DNA of 64,000 bases from the NCBI RefSeq assembly GCF_017255415.1, contig NZ_JAFJZZ010000001.1, positions 1,178,001 through 1,242,000 on the forward strand, written 5' to 3'. The position numbers and the translations under genes are program-made. Within the stretch, counting starts at the first letter, position 1, and each line of letters starts with the position of its first letter. The notes under the pieces were generated by a model, which did no database searches, had not been told where the DNA came from, and saw only the letters and a program-made list of their open reading frames with translations. Below are positions 63,231-64,000 of the stretch, in pieces. The DNA comes from Clostridium aminobutyricum. Its GTDB lineage: Bacteria; Bacillota; Clostridia; Peptostreptococcales; Anaerovoracaceae.

Positions 63231-64000
63231 TTAAATTCCTAAAATAACAGACGCCATTAAGAAATACGTTACAACAGAAACCATATCCGTAAGTGAGGAT
63301 ATCATCGGTGTTGCCATGAGCGCAGGGTCAATACCGATCTTTTTAGCCAACATCGGGAGCATGCTTCCAATCACCTTTGCCGCTATGACAATGACTAACA
63401 TAGCTCCGCATACCGTTAAAGCAACCCAAGGCCCCTGACCGTCAAGCCAGCAGATTCTGGCAAAATTCAGCGAGCTTAAAATTACTCCTACAATAATACT
63501 GACACGAACCTCTTTCCATAAAACGCGTCCAAAATCAGATAGCTCCAGCTCATCCACGGACATTCCACGTATAATCAAGGTCGCTGATTGTGAGCCTGAG
63601 TTTCCTCCGGTACCCATCAGCATTGGCATATAGGCTACCAAACTAATAACGCTGGACAGCATATCCTGAAAACTGGCAATAATACCGCCTGTAATGACAT
63701 AGGAACACATTAGCACGAACAGCCACGGAATTCTCGATTTCACATGGTGAAATACGCTCATATCTAAATATTCTTTATCGGAATGGTCAATAACGCCGGC
63801 CATTCTTTCAATATCTTCGGTTGTTTCTTCTTCAATGACGTCCAAAATATCGTCGACCGTAATGATGCCAACCAGGCGTTCTTCCTTATCGACTACCGGT
63901 ATAGCGAGGAAACCGTACTTCCTAAATGTTTCCGAAACTTTTTCCCGGTCATCATACACGTTTACACTGACAAAATCCTCATGCATCAATTCGTCTATTT
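63231..64000 (-). CDS. mgtE: magnesium transporter MgtE, C-terminal part (cut by the window edge)
   Basis: The frame runs off the right edge, so at least 256 residues are seen out of about 450. The visible part starts in the second CBS repeat (IPVVDKEERLVGIITVDDILDVI) and has the complete five-helix membrane domain with MGTGGNSGSQSATL, the pore-lining signature of MgtE, and DPALMATPMISSLTDM near the end. It moves magnesium into the cell and is gated by the CBS domains. An internal Met at 63989 is not the real start. Confidence 0.92.
   Translation of the reverse strand, partial: IDELMHEDFVSVNVYDDREKVSETFRKYGFLAIPVVDKEERLVGIITVDDILDVIEEETTEDIERMAGVIDHSDKEYLDMSVFHHVKSRIPWLFVLMCSYVITGGIIASFQDMLSSVISLVAYMPMLMGTGGNSGSQSATLIIRGMSVDELELSDFGRVLWKEVRVSIIVGVILSSLNFARICWLDGQGPWVALTVCGAMLVIVIAAKVIGSMLPMLAKKIGIDPALMATPMISSLTDMVSVVTYFLMASVILGI

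Overview
The window looks like chromosomal DNA of an anaerobic, low-GC Gram-positive bacterium of the class Clostridia. The grounds are AT-rich sequence with AAGGAGG-type ribosome binding sites, T-box leaders, an arginine deiminase fermentation route, the oxygen-sensitive ThiH route to thiamine, split transketolase, an FtsEX/M23 peptidase set and a CsaB/TagA cell-wall cluster. The family cannot be fixed by eye. Nearly every gene is on the minus strand. Exceptions are a gene fragment at the left edge, the helD pair, two type I antitoxin RNA candidates and one toxin remnant. No CRISPR array, rRNA, phage or insertion sequence was seen.

Layout. 1-6033: an unknown C-terminal fragment, the arginine deiminase operon (OTC, arcA, arcC), and a Schlafen/AlbA_2-type protein coupled to a hydroxyacyl-CoA dehydrogenase. 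6034-12481 is accessory in character: two almost identical 29-codon toxin genes with convergent antitoxin RNAs, three poorly known proteins, and a helD helicase followed by an acyl-carrier-like protein that lacks the phosphopantetheine serine. 12600-16820: a thiazole-synthesis operon (thiS, thiG, thiH, a TenI-rhodanese fusion, thiF) whose base composition looks richer in G+C than its surroundings. 17100-17500: tRNA-Arg and a third toxin copy that has lost its 5' half but keeps its antitoxin RNA. 17500-31118: YitT protein, solitary DNA methyltransferase coupled to YgiQ, a BMP-type nucleoside ABC transporter, amidohydrolase, CAP protein, NUDIX and DMT proteins. 31327-43835: rlmN, T-box-controlled ileS, chemoreceptor, recX, DMT transporter, phosphopantetheinyl transferase, TrpR-like regulator, S41 protease, recJ. 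43836-47886: a 98-bp tandem repeat, M23 peptidase with ftsX and ftsE, and a ParA-like protein without P-loop lysines. 48044-54880: the complete trpEGDCFBA operon behind a Trp T-box. 55019-64000: PrcB-domain protein, split transketolase, TagA/CsaB/DUF5693 cell-wall cluster, MazF-type toxin without antitoxin, nnrD and a partial mgtE.

How the genes fit together. The arc genes turn arginine into ornithine, ammonia, CO2 and ATP. The thi genes make the thiazole half of thiamine from tyrosine-derived dehydroglycine and sulfur carried on ThiS; the rhodanese domain may supply that sulfur. ileS and trp are both read through only when their uncharged tRNA binds the leader. FtsE and FtsX would gate the M23 peptidase at the division site. 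The most unusual items are the three related toxin/antitoxin loci, the helD and serine-less carrier pair, the TenI-rhodanese fusion, the repeated promoter-like unit upstream of recJ, and a hairpin that hides the ribosome binding site of the PrcB-domain gene.
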